From contig NC_079499.1 of the NCBI RefSeq assembly GCF_030052815.1, forward strand, positions 101,156,480 to 101,220,479: 64,000 bases of DNA, read 5' to 3'. Shown here in pieces: positions 13,101 through 24,692 of this stretch (the stretch's first letter is position 1; each line of letters opens with the position of its first letter). The DNA comes from Hevea brasiliensis (lineage: Eukaryota > Streptophyta > Magnoliopsida > Malpighiales > Euphorbiaceae). A program made the position numbers and the translations under genes. The notes under the pieces are model-generated. The model worked only from the letters and a program-made list of their open reading frames with translations. It ran no database searches and had not been told where the DNA came from.

Positions 13101-13860
13101 GGTTTCAAAAGCTTGGTGAGACTTATCCATGGTGGAAGATGAAATAAGTGAGAGGAAAGAGAGAGGGGATTTCGGCCAAGTGAGGAAGACAACCTTACAA
13201 TTCCTTTTTTATTTGTTTTTAACTCTAATTATCTTAAATTTTGACTTAGTCAACTTTAATAAAATAAATTATATTTTTGACATCATGTATGATGTCATTT
13301 AGATGATGTTATAAGTCATGTTTTATTTCTTTTTCTTTTTCCTTTATTTTTCTATTAGTTCTTTAGTTCAATTCTCGATTCCAAAACTTTCTTTTCTCAA
13401 ATTTTATTTGACAGTTAGGTCAGGAGTCAGCTCTCGGGGTCAATTGACCAAATTGCCCCTCGCCGGTTCATCCCGGTTTGCAAATAATCCAATATTTCTT
13501 CCGGCTCCCTGACCTAATTATTTGACTGACTTAACAGTTCTTTTTCGTGATTTTCTCTTTTCCACTGTGTTCATAAGGGTCCTAAGGACTGCAGCGTCAC
13601 TTTTTACGGTTCGAAATTTGAGTTTAAAATGACTTCGCGGTTGTTCCCGCAGAGGTCACTCATCGCTGTGACTCTCGGCTCGTTTAACCTCTTATGTTAT
13701 GTTTTTCTTATTTATAGTTAACTAATTAAACATTACTAATTATTTGTGTTTATGGCTTCTCAAATTGTCTTAAGTGTGGCCCTGATCCCATCAATTGTCC
13801 GGACCGACACCGGTCACCGGAATAGTGAAATATACCAGGCTATGCAATGGGGGTGTTACA
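10167..13860 (+). mobile_element. Solo-LTR-like element, family B copy 1 (3,694 bp), inside the LINE
   Basis: Starts TGTCACACCTTACCCC, ends GGGGGTGTTACA, and is flanked by the 5-bp target duplication TCAAT (10162-10166 and 13861-13865), which interrupts the LINE RT codon for codon. TG...CA ends and a 5-bp duplication fit an LTR. No coding region or second LTR is present, so it is most simply a solo LTR left by recombination of a Ty3/gypsy-type element. Two other copies of the family lie in reverse orientation at 35380-38719 and 41927-44190. Internal repeats of about 195 bp lie at about 11861-12538. Open frames inside it look like chance. Confidence 0.85.
11861..12538 (+). repeat. Four degenerate modules of about 195 bp inside the family B element
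   Basis: Modules begin near 11861, 12063, 12254 and 12447. Each runs: CTTCAT-like start, a TGTTC/TGTGC block, a TGTCTTA-like block, a CAATT/CACC block, then GAGTTTT and AGTTATGGCC-like text. Related modules occur in family C (about 39470, 39685 and 39880) and, reversed, in the family B copy at 35380-38719. They are too diverged to be recent duplications. Confidence 0.6.
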
Positions 13861-13865
13861 TCAAT

Positions 13866-15617
13866 TGGTATTTCATCAGATCCATAGGCTTTACCCACTT
13901 TCATTCTCTTAAGTGCTTCATTTACTTCTAAAGATCGAATCCTTCTAGTATAATTCACATTCTTTTCTATTGTTCTATAATTTATATTCATGCTATTACC
14001 ATTTTGATTATTATTAAAGAGATCATTAAAATAATTTCTCCATCTTTCTTTAATGTCCTCATCTTTCACTAACACTTTTCCTTCTTTATCCTTAATGCAC
14101 CTAACTTGATTGAGATCTTGATATTTCTTTTCTCTCCTCCTTGCTAATCTATAAATATCTTTCTCCCATTCTTTAGTTCTAAGTTTCTCATATAACTTTT
14201 CAAAGGCTTGTGCTCTTGCTTGACTAACTGCCTTTTTTGCTTCTTTCTTTGCTATCTTGTACTGTTTATATGCCTCATTATTATCACATTTAGGTAATTT
14301 CTTATACCATTCCCTTTTTCTCTTCACTGCCTTTTGTACTTCCTCATTCCACCACCATCTCTCTTTTGAGGGTGGTCCATGTCCTTTAGACTCTCCAAGT
14401 ACTTTTCTAGCTACTTCTCTAATCTTTGATGCCATCTGTATCCACATATCATTTGCCTCCATATCCAGCTTCCATACTTCGGACTCGAGAAGCTCGTTTT
14501 TGAACTTCACTTGCTTTACTCCTTTGAACTCCCACCACTTTGTTTGAGCTACACTATTTCTTCTGACCTTACTTGAATTGTTCCTAAACTTGACATCCAA
14601 GACCACCAACCGATGTTGACTTGTTAAAGCCTCTCCTGGAATGACCTTGCAATCCTTGCATAGAGCTCTATTTGTCTTCCTAGTTAAGAGGAAGTCGATT
14701 TGGCTTCTATGTTGCCTACTTTTGAAAGTCACTAAATGTGACTCTCTTTTTATAAAGTAGGTATTTGCTAGTATTAGGTCGTATGCCATAGCAAAATCCA
14801 GGATGCTTTTTCCCTCCTCATTTCGACTGCCAAAACCAAAACCTCAATGAACATTCTCATAACCTTGTCTATCACTTCCTACATGCCCATTCAAATCTCC
14901 ACCAATGAAAACATTCTCTTCATTCGGTATGCTTTGCATTAAATCATCCATATCTTCCCAAAACCTTTGTTTACTCTCACTATCTAGTCCTATTTGTGGG
15001 GCATAAGCACTAACTATATTTATTGTTTCTCCTTCTAGTACTAGCTTTACTAGTATAATTCTATCTCCTACTCTTTTCACAGCTATTACTGAGTCTATCA
15101 ATGTCCTGTTTATGATTATGCCCACTCCGTTCTTGTTTTTCTCCTTTCCGGTAAACCACAGTTTGTACCCTGAATTACCCACTTCCTTACTTTTCTCTCC
15201 TACACATTTAGTCTCCTGAATGCAAGCAATATTCACCCTTCTCCTTTCCAAGGTATCCACAAGCTCCATTAATTTTCCTGTAAGTGATCCAACATTCCAA
15301 GTACCAACCCTGATCCTTCTCCTATCCTGCTCCTTCCTAATTGGTCTCCTTCTATGATATCTTCTATTGTTTTCTATGTCTATCTTGTGTTCTGTTCCAC
15401 TATTTATTCTACTATCTGTCATATGGACTAACTTCTTTACCCACACCCGTCCATGATGTGGGAACCCTTGCTCACTTAACACTACACCCGGGCGCCGGCA
15501 TGGCGCGTCGCTTTCGGTGAACGCCCTACACCCTTGCATATTTCTCACTACACCCGGGCTCCGATGTAGCACGTCGTTAGTAGAGGACGCCCCAACGTTT
15601 ATATCATTTGAATCCAT
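13866..15617 (-). pseudogene. LINE endonuclease domain and start of reverse transcriptase
   Basis: Reading frame from ATG at 15617. A linker precedes an endonuclease/exonuclease/phosphatase-fold domain with the expected catalytic signatures: GTWNVGSL, CIQETK, SAYAPQ, GGDLNGHVG, the RSQIDFLL segment and a final SQHR. This domain nicks target DNA to prime reverse transcription. A TGA at about 14843 breaks the frame; the same frame then continues through 13866 with the N-terminal RT motif LKRMKVGKA. The frame is cut at 13866 by the solo LTR. It is an inactive transposon gene, not a host gene. Confidence 0.88.
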
Positions 15618-15976
15618 ATCATAGGGTGTAACGAAATTTTTACGCTGGTTGTCACCTACCGCAACCCTCCTCCTTTATCCGGGCTTGGGACCGGCTAAGC
15701 ATAAACTACTTAGGCGGAGTTAATACTTAGTTGGACTGTAATGTTATTAAATCGGGGATTGTAATTTATTAACTTTTATATATGTATAATTGTGTGGTTG
15801 GTTACTTATGATGTTTGAGGGAGCTGCGCTCCCATTGATTTTATTTTAGAGTTATGGATAATTGATGGATGAGCTGAGGTCCCCAAATGTATTTTATTGA
15901 GATTACAGGTTGGGTGAGTCAATGACTTTCCATTGGAGTCCTAGTACTGGTCCAGCTCATAATTTGGGTCATGACA

Positions 15977-17610
15977 TATATATGGAACTTAATATTAACT
16001 TTACTATTTTTATTATAAATACATTAAATTATTTTATAGTTATTGATTATACGAGTAAATCACTTTCTAATCATATAGTATATTTTTTAGATAAAAATTA
16101 TATAATTGTAGCTTAATATTAATTTTACTATTTTTATTATGAATACATAAAATTATTTTATAGTTATTAATTATATGATTAAATCACTTTTTAATTATAT
16201 AGTATATTTTTTAGATAAAAATTAAATAATTAAAAAATATGTATAAAATAATATAATATACTTGTTACGATATATGTTATAAAATGACTTAATTTATAAA
16301 TATATTGATTCATACAATTAGATTATAATTTACTCAAAATGTTAACGATACAATCTGAATAAAATATTATAAGAGATTTTATGGTGGTAGCAAAAAGCAC
16401 GGATCAAAAAAATATTTAGTAGTAAATAAAAATCTAATAACGGTATTATTTCATACATTCAGTTTTTTGTTTTTTAAAATTTTTTAGTTAAACTTTTTTA
16501 AGTAGAATAGAATGAATGCTTGAATTCCTTCAAATTTTTTATTTATATGTTTTATTATATTAATTGAATTTCTAAATTTCTATTTATTTAACTATTTAAG
16601 TATTAATTTAAATTATTTTCTATTAGTTTATTTTACTATTATTGTTATTTAATTGTTTTTAATTATTTAATTATTAAATTTAACTTTTTATCATTATCTT
16701 TATTAAATTAAATTTTATGATGACGCACGCCAATGGGACGGTAAGCAAATGCTCCCTTAAAAGGTAAGGAACACACACATATATTACTTTTAAATTATTA
16801 TTTATTATTATTTCTATTAAAATTAATTTTAAAATAAATTAATTTTAATAAAATATAATTTATTATTTTAATCGCGATATTATAATCAATTTATCCTACT
16901 TTGATTCTTTATTTTTTGTGTTTTTATTTTTTTATAATTTTTTATTTTGTCACTAGAAATAAATAAACTTTTTACATGATATATCTTTAAATCTTTCAAT
17001 ATATTATCCCACCTTTTTAATTTTTTATTTAAGTATTTAATTTATAATTGATTTTTCAAATTTTATTTATTTATTTTAAATTTTAAATCACTTAAATATT
17101 TATATGCAAATTCAAATTATTTTTTTTACTATATTTTGTTATTATCGTTTTAATTTTTTTAACAATTTAATTATTAGATTTTTGTTAATTATTATTATCT
17201 TTATTAAATCAATTTTATAGATAACTTCATTTTATGTTAAATTAAATTTTACTTTATAAATCAATATTATATTATATTAATGAAATATCATTTTTTTTCT
17301 CATTACCCAAAAAAATATAATAACAATAAATTGTTAAAAATCTATTTTAACAATTTAATTATTAGATTTTTGTTAATTATTATTATCTTTATTAAATCAA
17401 TTTTATAGATAACTTCATTTTATGTTAAATTAAATTTTACTTTATAAATCAATATTATATTATATTAATGAAATATCATTTTTTTTCTCATTACCCAAAA
17501 AAATATAATAACAATAAATTGTTGATCTATTTTTGTAGGATTTCTAATGTTTTTTTATTTTTATTTTTACTATAAGCACTACCTTAAAATAGTAGATTTT
17601 GATTCACACT
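15977..17610. repeat. AT-rich intergenic stretch with two tandem duplications
   Basis: No gene is seen. A 124-bp tandem duplication covers about 15988-16111 and 16112-16232 (both start CTTAATATTAA) with moderate divergence. A second duplication is perfect: 17157-17335 is repeated at 17345-17523, offset 188 bp, 179 identical bases. The rest is AT-rich with homopolymer runs. Confidence 0.85.
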
Positions 17611-20249
17611 TGTAACACCACAAAATTTTAAATTTTATGAGCATTTTTGGTATTTTAATTTTATTTAAATTTTAGGAATTTTTTTGAGATTTTTCGGATT
17701 TTAAAAATCGGGTTCGATTTTCTGAAAATATAAACTTTGATGAATTTTAAAAATTTATTTAAAGACCATGTGGCAAAAATAAAAATATATTTGGAGTCTA
17801 CGTATTTTTCTGAGTTTTCTGGAAATTTTTCGGAATTTTTGGACCTCGTTTTCGGTCCCGAGGCAGAGTAAAAATTTAAAATTTTGTATTCTGAATCGAA
17901 CCGGCCGAATCGAACCGGATCGGATCGGACCGGTCGAATCGGACCGGTCTTCTTCTCTTTTTCTCCTCCCTCCCGCGCGCGTCGACCCTCTCCTCTTCTC
18001 TCTCTCTTTTCTCTCTCCTCCCTCCTCCCCTTGCCGCCTTCCCTCAAGGCCCCCACCTCGCCGGCGCCCCACCTCGGCCTTCCCCCAAGGCCGGCCGCCG
18101 CCTGGAACGCCGGAAAACGGCCTTGGAACGGACGCGCATCGCGTGCGCGACGGTTGGACTTCCCGGCCAAAATCCGGCCGATCCGGCCACCAATTGGACC
18201 GGGTCTTGTGTCTAAAATCATCTACTCGGCGAGAGCTTTCCATAGACACCAAGAACGCCGAAATCCATCGAGCGGTTTGTCCGATTTTTGCTCGGGAAGA
18301 TTTTAGCCCATTTCGACTTTTGGGCTAGATTTCTCGAAAACCGTGAATCCCACGAGAAAATCGAGGCTACCAGCGCGCTCCACTCATCGAGAGTTTCGCG
18401 GCGACATAAATTTCAAATTTTTCCGACACCGTTTTTCGGTGGGTCCCACGGAACTTCGCAGTGTTTTTCCGAGCCTTTAATGAGCTTAAAAAATTCTGAA
18501 AAATTTATGTACTAACCCCCGTGTTATGGGCTTCGTGTAGGTATCCTCGATTCGCGGAAATTCGACGATTGACCAAGTTCATAAATTCCGGCCAAACGAC
18601 TGCTACGGAAAAGTCTCCGAATTGGACCGAGGTTTTGGCTAGCCCCCTATTGTCAGACGTCCCGAGCGCGTTCCCGAAGTCGGAATCGGCAAAGGTAAAC
18701 CCGAACCTTGCTTTTTCATAATTTTCTAGTGCTTAAATAGGATTAAAAATCCATAAAATATTCGTGGTAGCTTAGAAAATTATGATTCTTCTTGCAATAG
18801 CTTAGTAATATTGCTAATGACCGCGGGGCAAAGTTTAGAATTTTTAGAGCTGATTTGGGCAGTTTTTGCAAAAATGGTCAATTATAGGGACTAAATTGAA
18901 ATTTTACATATTGTGATGGATGATTGATTTGATGGGCCCATGAGGGGCTGTGTGATGTGATTGAGTTGTGGATATATGGATTGTGAGTATAGAAGTGTAT
19001 TTTGAGCCATTTTGCAGGTTGGGTAGGTCCTAGGTATAGGGGAGACTCTGCCGGATTTTCGGCACGACTTAGGACGTATTGGTCTTTTTCTTTATTTGTA
19101 TTGAGTCAGATTGTATTAAATAATTGTAATATAATTGTCAGGTGAGCGAGATGACCTTCTTCCTCCGCCACCGCCACAAAGTGATTGTCGTCAAGTCTGT
19201 GAGTAAAATATTAATTTTAATTGTAATTTCGATATTATTATATGTTCAGCATGCCCATGCATCACTTATATGCATATATTTATATAGTTAAACTCTAGGC
19301 ACGATTTATGTTGCATTGATAACTGTTAAAGTGCCATGAATATTGTTGCGGTAATTTGGAGCAGTGTGCGTGCGTTGGCGTGCGTGTGATGTGGTGTGGA
19401 CTATGGATAGGACGGGTAGTCACGGCTTGAGTTCTTCGCTGGGACCCGATCCTTCGAGGGGTAGTCACGGCTTGAGTTCTTCGCTGGGACCCTCGATTTG
19501 GTTATTAAGTGGAAGTCCGAGCTGAGTTCTTCGCTGGCACCAGGTTAGATTTAAGAGAGCTGTATAGGGGATCAGCTCCCATATATTATGATTGATGCTA
19601 CAGGGTGCGTGAGTGCTCCAAATTACCTTTTTGATGCTCTGATGTGAATTTATTGCTGATGTTGCATTTCACTCCACAGTTTGCATTAGTACTAGATAGT
19701 TATAGAGATTATGGTTAAAATTGATATTTTACTCTCTGAGTCGAACGCTCACTCCTGTTCAAAAATTTTTACAGGCCACAGGAGGATATTTTTTTGAGGT
19801 TAACCTGCTTTCTCCCTCGCAGGTCAATTACTAATGTTTGTATAAACTGGTTAAATCTTAGAATTTCCGCATGTGTTAGAAATGTTTATTTGATTTGGGT
19901 CTGTAAACTAAATTATTATTTTGGACCTGTAAACTTAATATTCTATGCATGTTTGATGGATTGGATGAGGGAGCTGAGCTCCCATTTATTTTTTTATGCT
20001 GATGAGTATGTGGAGGGTGAGCTGAGCTCCCCAATTGAGTATTTATTGTGTTTACAGGTCGGGTGAGTCGAAAACTCCCCGTTGGAAAGTCCATTTTATG
20101 GCCGGACTCTGTTCGTTTGATTTCTTGAATTTGGGCCCAAATGGGCCTTAGAGTTGGGTTAATGAACAGTTAGGCTTACTACGGGCCTCGGGGGCTTTAG
20201 GCTGGCCCAGGTCCTAGTGCCGGTCCGACCCATAGGTTGGGTCGTGACA
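17611..20249. mobile_element. Solo-LTR-like element, family A copy 2, intact (2,639 bp)
   Basis: Begins TGTAACACCA, ends GGTCGTGACA, and is flanked by the 5-bp target duplication ACACT (17606-17610 and 20250-20254). It aligns along its whole length with family A copy 1. A strikingly CG- and pyrimidine-rich stretch at about 17890-18200, with GAATCGGACCGG repeats, sits in otherwise AT-rich DNA and produces several long chance frames. Short direct repeats of a GAGTTCTTCGCTGG motif occur at about 19430-19535. No protein domain is visible. It is a solo LTR or a non-autonomous LTR-type element; the autonomous partner is not in this window. Confidence 0.8.
19420..19545. repeat. Short internal direct repeats in family A copy 2
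   Basis: The motif GAGTTCTTCGCTGG occurs three times within about 110 bp; the first two are embedded in a longer duplicated phrase, GGGTAGTCACGGCTTGAG. Copy 1 has only diverged counterparts with GGTCTCGC text. Confidence 0.7.
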
Positions 20250-20580
20250 ACACTATTATTATTTTGTTATAATTTTGTAATTATTATTATCTAAAAAGTA
20301 TTAAAAAATAATATTTATAGACATTTTCATAATATCTATTTAAAATTATTTGTTTATGTGTAATTTTGATTCGTAAGTAACAAATAATTTAAATTACTTT
20401 GCTCTTAAATTTTTATGTAATTTATAACATATTTAATTTTTTTTAATAATTTAAAAATACTTTAACAATGTGAATATACATTATTTTTATATGCTAAACC
20501 TATTGTGTTTAATGTGTTTAATCAATCTAAGAATCCTTCAAAGTTTTCATTTTAAATTATAGGGAATTTGAAAATTTTAT

Positions 20581-20644
<64 letters not shown>

Positions 20645-23600
20645 GTTGAATGTTTTTTTCCTATTTTGATATTTTTATTATAATTAGTTGACATTTTTAA
20701 ATAATTTATATGTATAAAATTGAATATATTTTTGTCAATTATCAATGGAGAAATCTTATTTTCATGCTACTTGATTAAAGAAAAAGTTACTTATATCAAT
20801 TTTAATTTCATTAATTAAGGAAACATTGAGAAAATTAATATTTTACTTTGATTTTGATTTCAAAATTAAAAAATATATACTTCAAACGAGATAAATTATA
20901 GAACATTGCCAATGCATTAGCAATACACATGATACTAATAAAGAGTTAATTTTTCTTTAAATATAGAAACGAGTCTAATGAATTTTTAAAGATATACATT
21001 ACTTTTAATAAATGTTAAATAATAAAATATTATTATGAGTGATATTGAAATTCTTCTTGCTCATTCTTAAGTATTTTAATGTAAAACACTATGTTATTAC
21101 ATAAAAAAAATTATAAAAATAGTGATACACAATAATATTACAAAATAAGATTATGATAAATATAGAAAAAAATAAAAATATTAATAAACAATTTAAAATT
21201 GAACTTAGTATATAAAAAAATGATAGCATTATTTAATTTAATTATGTTCAAAAAATTAAGATCAAATTAAAATAATAGTTTTAATTTAAAAATTCAAAGA
21301 AAGAATTTTATTTAAATTAAAATATTATATTTCATTTTAATTAATTATAAATAAAATATAATTATTGATGTTATAACTATAGATATAATATATATATGCG
21401 TTTCATGTGCACAATAAAAATTTGAGCTTCATGATATTATAATTATATATTTTTTCATTAACAAATTTCATAAATTATCTAATGAAATTACACCTTTTTT
21501 TTTTAATTAACATAATTGGTTATGTAATTTGTCAAATTTATCAAAGTTTTAAAATTTTTAAAATTTCTATATAATATTTACCAGTAAGTTTAACATTTGA
21601 GCTAAATTTTAATGATGTAAGACTGATCACTTATAATAAAATAAAAATTAATAAAAATAAATTAATTATTTATATTTAAGAAATATTTATAATTATTATT
21701 TAATTTATTGACCATCTTTTAAATAATAAAAGGCGTATTATATTAAAATATATAAATTTTTTAATTTTTGTTAAGTATACAATGTTTACTTTGTTAAAAT
21801 AATATATTAAAAATGAATTTATTTACTAATAATATTTACACATAAAATTTTTTTTTAGAAAAAATATTATGAAATTTAAAATAATCGTGCTAAAAAATTT
21901 AAATTTTTATATTTTTATGATTTAATACTTATAAAATTAATATAAATTTATATTTAATGTTATAAAAATATATTGTTTCAGTCCATGACATGCCATGGAT
22001 TATCATGCTCGTTCAAGCTAAATTCAAGAATTGTATTTGGCGGTTCTTATGGCAACCCCACATGTAGGTAAAAGAAAGGAGTGCGCATGTGGGGAAGTTG
22101 GGCTGCGCTTACCGATGGAATGGCGTTTGATGCCGTGCGCTCCGCTTCCTGTTTTATGCATATCTTCCCACTCTTCAAGAATAATTAATAAAAAAACAAA
22201 TAAAGTCCCCAATTTGATTTTTTTTTTCATTAATTAGACTTCAACTGAAAATGAAATACATAATTTAACTATTTTATTATTAAATAATTTTATTTTTATT
22301 TTATCTTATACAAAAACTGTACAATGCGAAAACATATAAACTTAAAAAATAAATATACATTTATCAGTATGTTATTTTTTACTAATTTTAATAAATTAAT
22401 AAATTATAATCTCAATTCAACTTAAATATACCTAACAATTCTCTCTATCAGTCTCTTTCATTTTTATTTAGATATAATCTAATATATTTATTATATATTA
22501 TAAATAATTTTTAACTAAGAGCTGCCTTTGATAAAAATTTACTCTTATTGAATTTTATATTATTTCTTCCCTTTAAATGGATATTTCTTTTCATTTATTG
22601 GACTGTATTGGATAATAATATCTTTCTATTGAAAAAAATTATATACTGTATCGATTATTTTATGTAAGATAACTTATATGAAATGACAAATTAATAAAGA
22701 AAAAAATTCTATTAAAATATGCCTTTCTTCACACTTCAATGCCTTTCTCCCTCTGTTGTAATATGCAAGTGTTACTTTGTTCAATGGATAAAAGCCCAAT
22801 AAACTCTCCATAATATTTATATTTGTAGTGTCAGTATTCTCAATTCTAATCCAGTCCTACCCTCCTATAATAAGATTTAATCTCTAAAATGCAATAAAAA
22901 TATAATTTTTTTTTTATTTTTATGAAAAATAAATTAATCCTAAAATATATTTCTATTATTGCGTTTCATTTTTTATAAAAATTTAATTTATATAATTATA
23001 ATATTTATAAAAAAAATTAATTCCTTATAATATTTAGAATGAATGCTTTCATTATGATTAACTAATCATGAACTTCAACAAAAAAATTATTTTATTAATT
23101 AATAAAATATATAAAAGATTAAATTATAATTTTTTATCATAATTCAAAAACTAAATTGTAAAATACACTAAGAAGTTCTAGTGCACTACAGGAAGTTCAA
23201 CTTGCACTGCTAGCTTAGGCCATTTTCCAGAGGCAGCGTGAGCCTGTGAGCAGTATAGGTGTGCAACAGATGACTTAATAATCAACATTCAAATTCAACA
23301 TGGATTACTCTTGTGGGCAAATCAAAGTTCTTTATTATTATTATTATTATTTTTTAGGGATGGGACAAACCAAAGTTGAATGATCACACTGCATTTACCG
23401 TCACTTAGGTTTAAAAAATGTTGTTAACAATGAAATGTCTATTTCATAAGACATTTCACATTTCAAACCTCAACGCACATTAAAGAATGGGCTAAAATGA
23501 ACATCCCATTAAGTATGGGAGTAAAATTAAACATTTAGCCATGTAAAAATACATATAAACCTGTAATTCCATCAACAAGGGTAAGAGTGGAACATCCAGG

Positions 23601-23791
23601 TTGAAATATAAAAAGCTGTTTGAAATTAGGGTGCAGCATATTACAATGTGGAAGTGACTCACACAAGCAATAGAGTATGCTAGTTGAGGTTGAGAATGGA
23701 AGGTTTCATGCCATTGTATATCAGCAGAGAGACCAACCCCTAAAGGGCTTCAAAATGTTGACCTGTTAACATTCATGGAATCTGATTCTTT
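20250..23791. other. AT-rich intergenic region without recognisable genes
   Basis: Contains a long TA run at 20584-20641 and AT-rich sequence with no convincing coding frame to about 22000. A short GC-richer island at about 22040-22160 holds a 9-bp perfect inverted repeat (CCCCACATG at 22056-22064, CATGTGGGG at 22086-22094). An ATT triplet run lies near 23333-23350. A unique-looking, less AT-rich stretch begins at about 23160. I see no gene here. Confidence 0.7.
20584..20641. repeat. (TA)n microsatellite, about 29 units
   Basis: Perfect alternating AT run. It also produces a meaningless isoleucine-tyrosine frame. Confidence 0.97.
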
Positions 23792-24364
23792 ATGCCTAAA
23801 ATTGTCAAATATATCACAAATGATGAACCCTTGATGAAGACTACTGTAATCATCCAAGTACAGAGTATTAATACTTTAAAGACCCAAAAGGGTTTTATAT
23901 ACACAAAAGCTTTCTTTAAATCACTCAAAAATAGCTCTTCCCATCCTCTAGGTTACATTTGTTCTCTACACTCAAAACCTTTTCTTCCATTTTCTACAGT
24001 TGAAAAAAACAAGAATTGTGGAACAGAAATTAAAGAAATAATAGAATCTATAGAACAGTTGTTACCTGCTAAACATAATGACCAATTACACATTTCTATT
24101 GAACCTGCTTCTCATGAAACCAAGCTAGATTCTGTAGTCCATTTCAAACTCAAATGCACTGATGAGTTTCAAGATATCTGTTCAAGGCATCTTTATGTCA
24201 TCCCTCTTCCAAATTCAAGATTCATTTCCGCAAGCTGCACATTGTACCCATGCTTTATGTCAGTACCAAATCAAGGGTCCAACACAACATTTAAGAGTTC
24301 AATGAACATAAGCATATGCATTACATATCAAGAACTGGATAAACAATTGCAGAATCAAACATAA
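23792..24364 (+). CDS. Orphan ORF of 190 codons, unknown, possibly not coding
   Basis: An ATG-to-stop frame of 190 codons in unique-looking sequence downstream of the ARM/TPR gene, on the opposite strand. The composition is not extreme: mixed polar residues, several cysteines (for example LKCTDEF and SASCTLYP) and no clear membrane segment or known motif. I do not recognise it. No splice-linked partner exon was found, though a 65-codon frame lies at 24389-24586. It could be a lineage-specific gene, a decayed exon or chance, or part of a long 3' region of the neighbouring gene read antisense. Confidence 0.2.
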   Translation: MPKIVKYITNDEPLMKTTVIIQVQSINTLKTQKGFIYTKAFFKSLKNSSSHPLGYICSLHSKPFLPFSTVEKNKNCGTEIKEIIESIEQLLPAKHNDQLHISIEPASHETKLDSVVHFKLKCTDEFQDICSRHLYVIPLPNSRFISASCTLYPCFMSVPNQGSNTTFKSSMNISICITYQELDKQLQNQT

Positions 24365-24658
24365 GCTGAACAAAGACAAAAAGGCCATATGGACTGTTGC
24401 CAACAAGTGGACTGCTATACAGTGAAAAGTGGACAATATGCTGGATCATTGCTCTGTTCAAATTTTCCTAAAGCACAAGGACTTCAGGGAGAAAAATGTG
24501 GGCCATCCATGAAATACACCTTTAAATCTATTTCGACCACAATTTACACTGTGGAGAGTTACAAGATGAAGGAGGTCATAATCTGATGAAACAAGTAAAG
24601 ACAACTCTCACTAGGCCATTGATAATGGATCGAAAAAAGAGATACTAAATTGACTGGG

Positions 24659-24692
<34 letters not shown>

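Larger units (their letters stand above)
8727..15720 (-). mobile_element. RTE-clade LINE (non-LTR retrotransposon), nearly full length, split by a solo LTR
   Basis: Minus-strand LINE bounded by a perfect 20-bp target duplication (TAATACTTAGTTGGACTGTA at 8707-8726 and 15721-15740). Without the inserted solo LTR it is about 3.3 kb, the usual size of plant RTE elements. Its 3' end carries the short repeat tail (TTGAG)n typical of RTE instead of poly-A. It encodes an apurinic-type endonuclease followed by a reverse transcriptase with FADD at 9540-9529. Lesions are few: three in-frame stops that I can place between the endonuclease start and the RT, two or three more near the C-terminus, and a frameshift in a C-run at about 9667-9677. 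It copied itself into family A copy 1. Confidence 0.93.
6325..15976. mobile_element. Solo-LTR-like element, family A copy 1, split by a LINE
   Basis: The outer parts (6325-8726 and 15741-15976) are colinear with the intact family A copy at 17611-20249. They share the CG-rich GGACCGATCGG-type segment, the ATATTCGTGGTA block, the TTGCAGGTTGGGTAGGTCC block, the CTCTGAGTCGAACGCTCA block and the end GGGTC(A/G)TGACA. Removing the LINE and one copy of its target duplication leaves 2,638 bp, against 2,639 bp in copy 2, which supports both edges. It starts TGTATAC (copy 2 starts TGTAACAC) and ends GACA. No matching 5-bp flanking duplication was found, so this is the older copy. It has no coding sequence and no internal LTR pair; a solo LTR of an unidentified, probably Ty3/gypsy-type, element is the best reading. 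Confidence 0.7.

Noticed and set aside
10167..13860. Could be a TIR DNA transposon, since its ends are loosely inverted (TGTCACACC and GGTGTTACA)
   Set aside because: The ends are TG...CA with only about 9 bp of imperfect inversion, all copies have 5-bp target duplications and no transposase remnant. An LTR fits better.
17661..18328. Frames of up to 186 codons on the minus strand and 140 on the plus strand
   Set aside because: Same CG-rich LTR segment as in copy 1; the two copies do not preserve a common protein, so not genes.
20557..20745. 62-codon frame with a long isoleucine-tyrosine repeat
   Set aside because: Pure product of the TA microsatellite.
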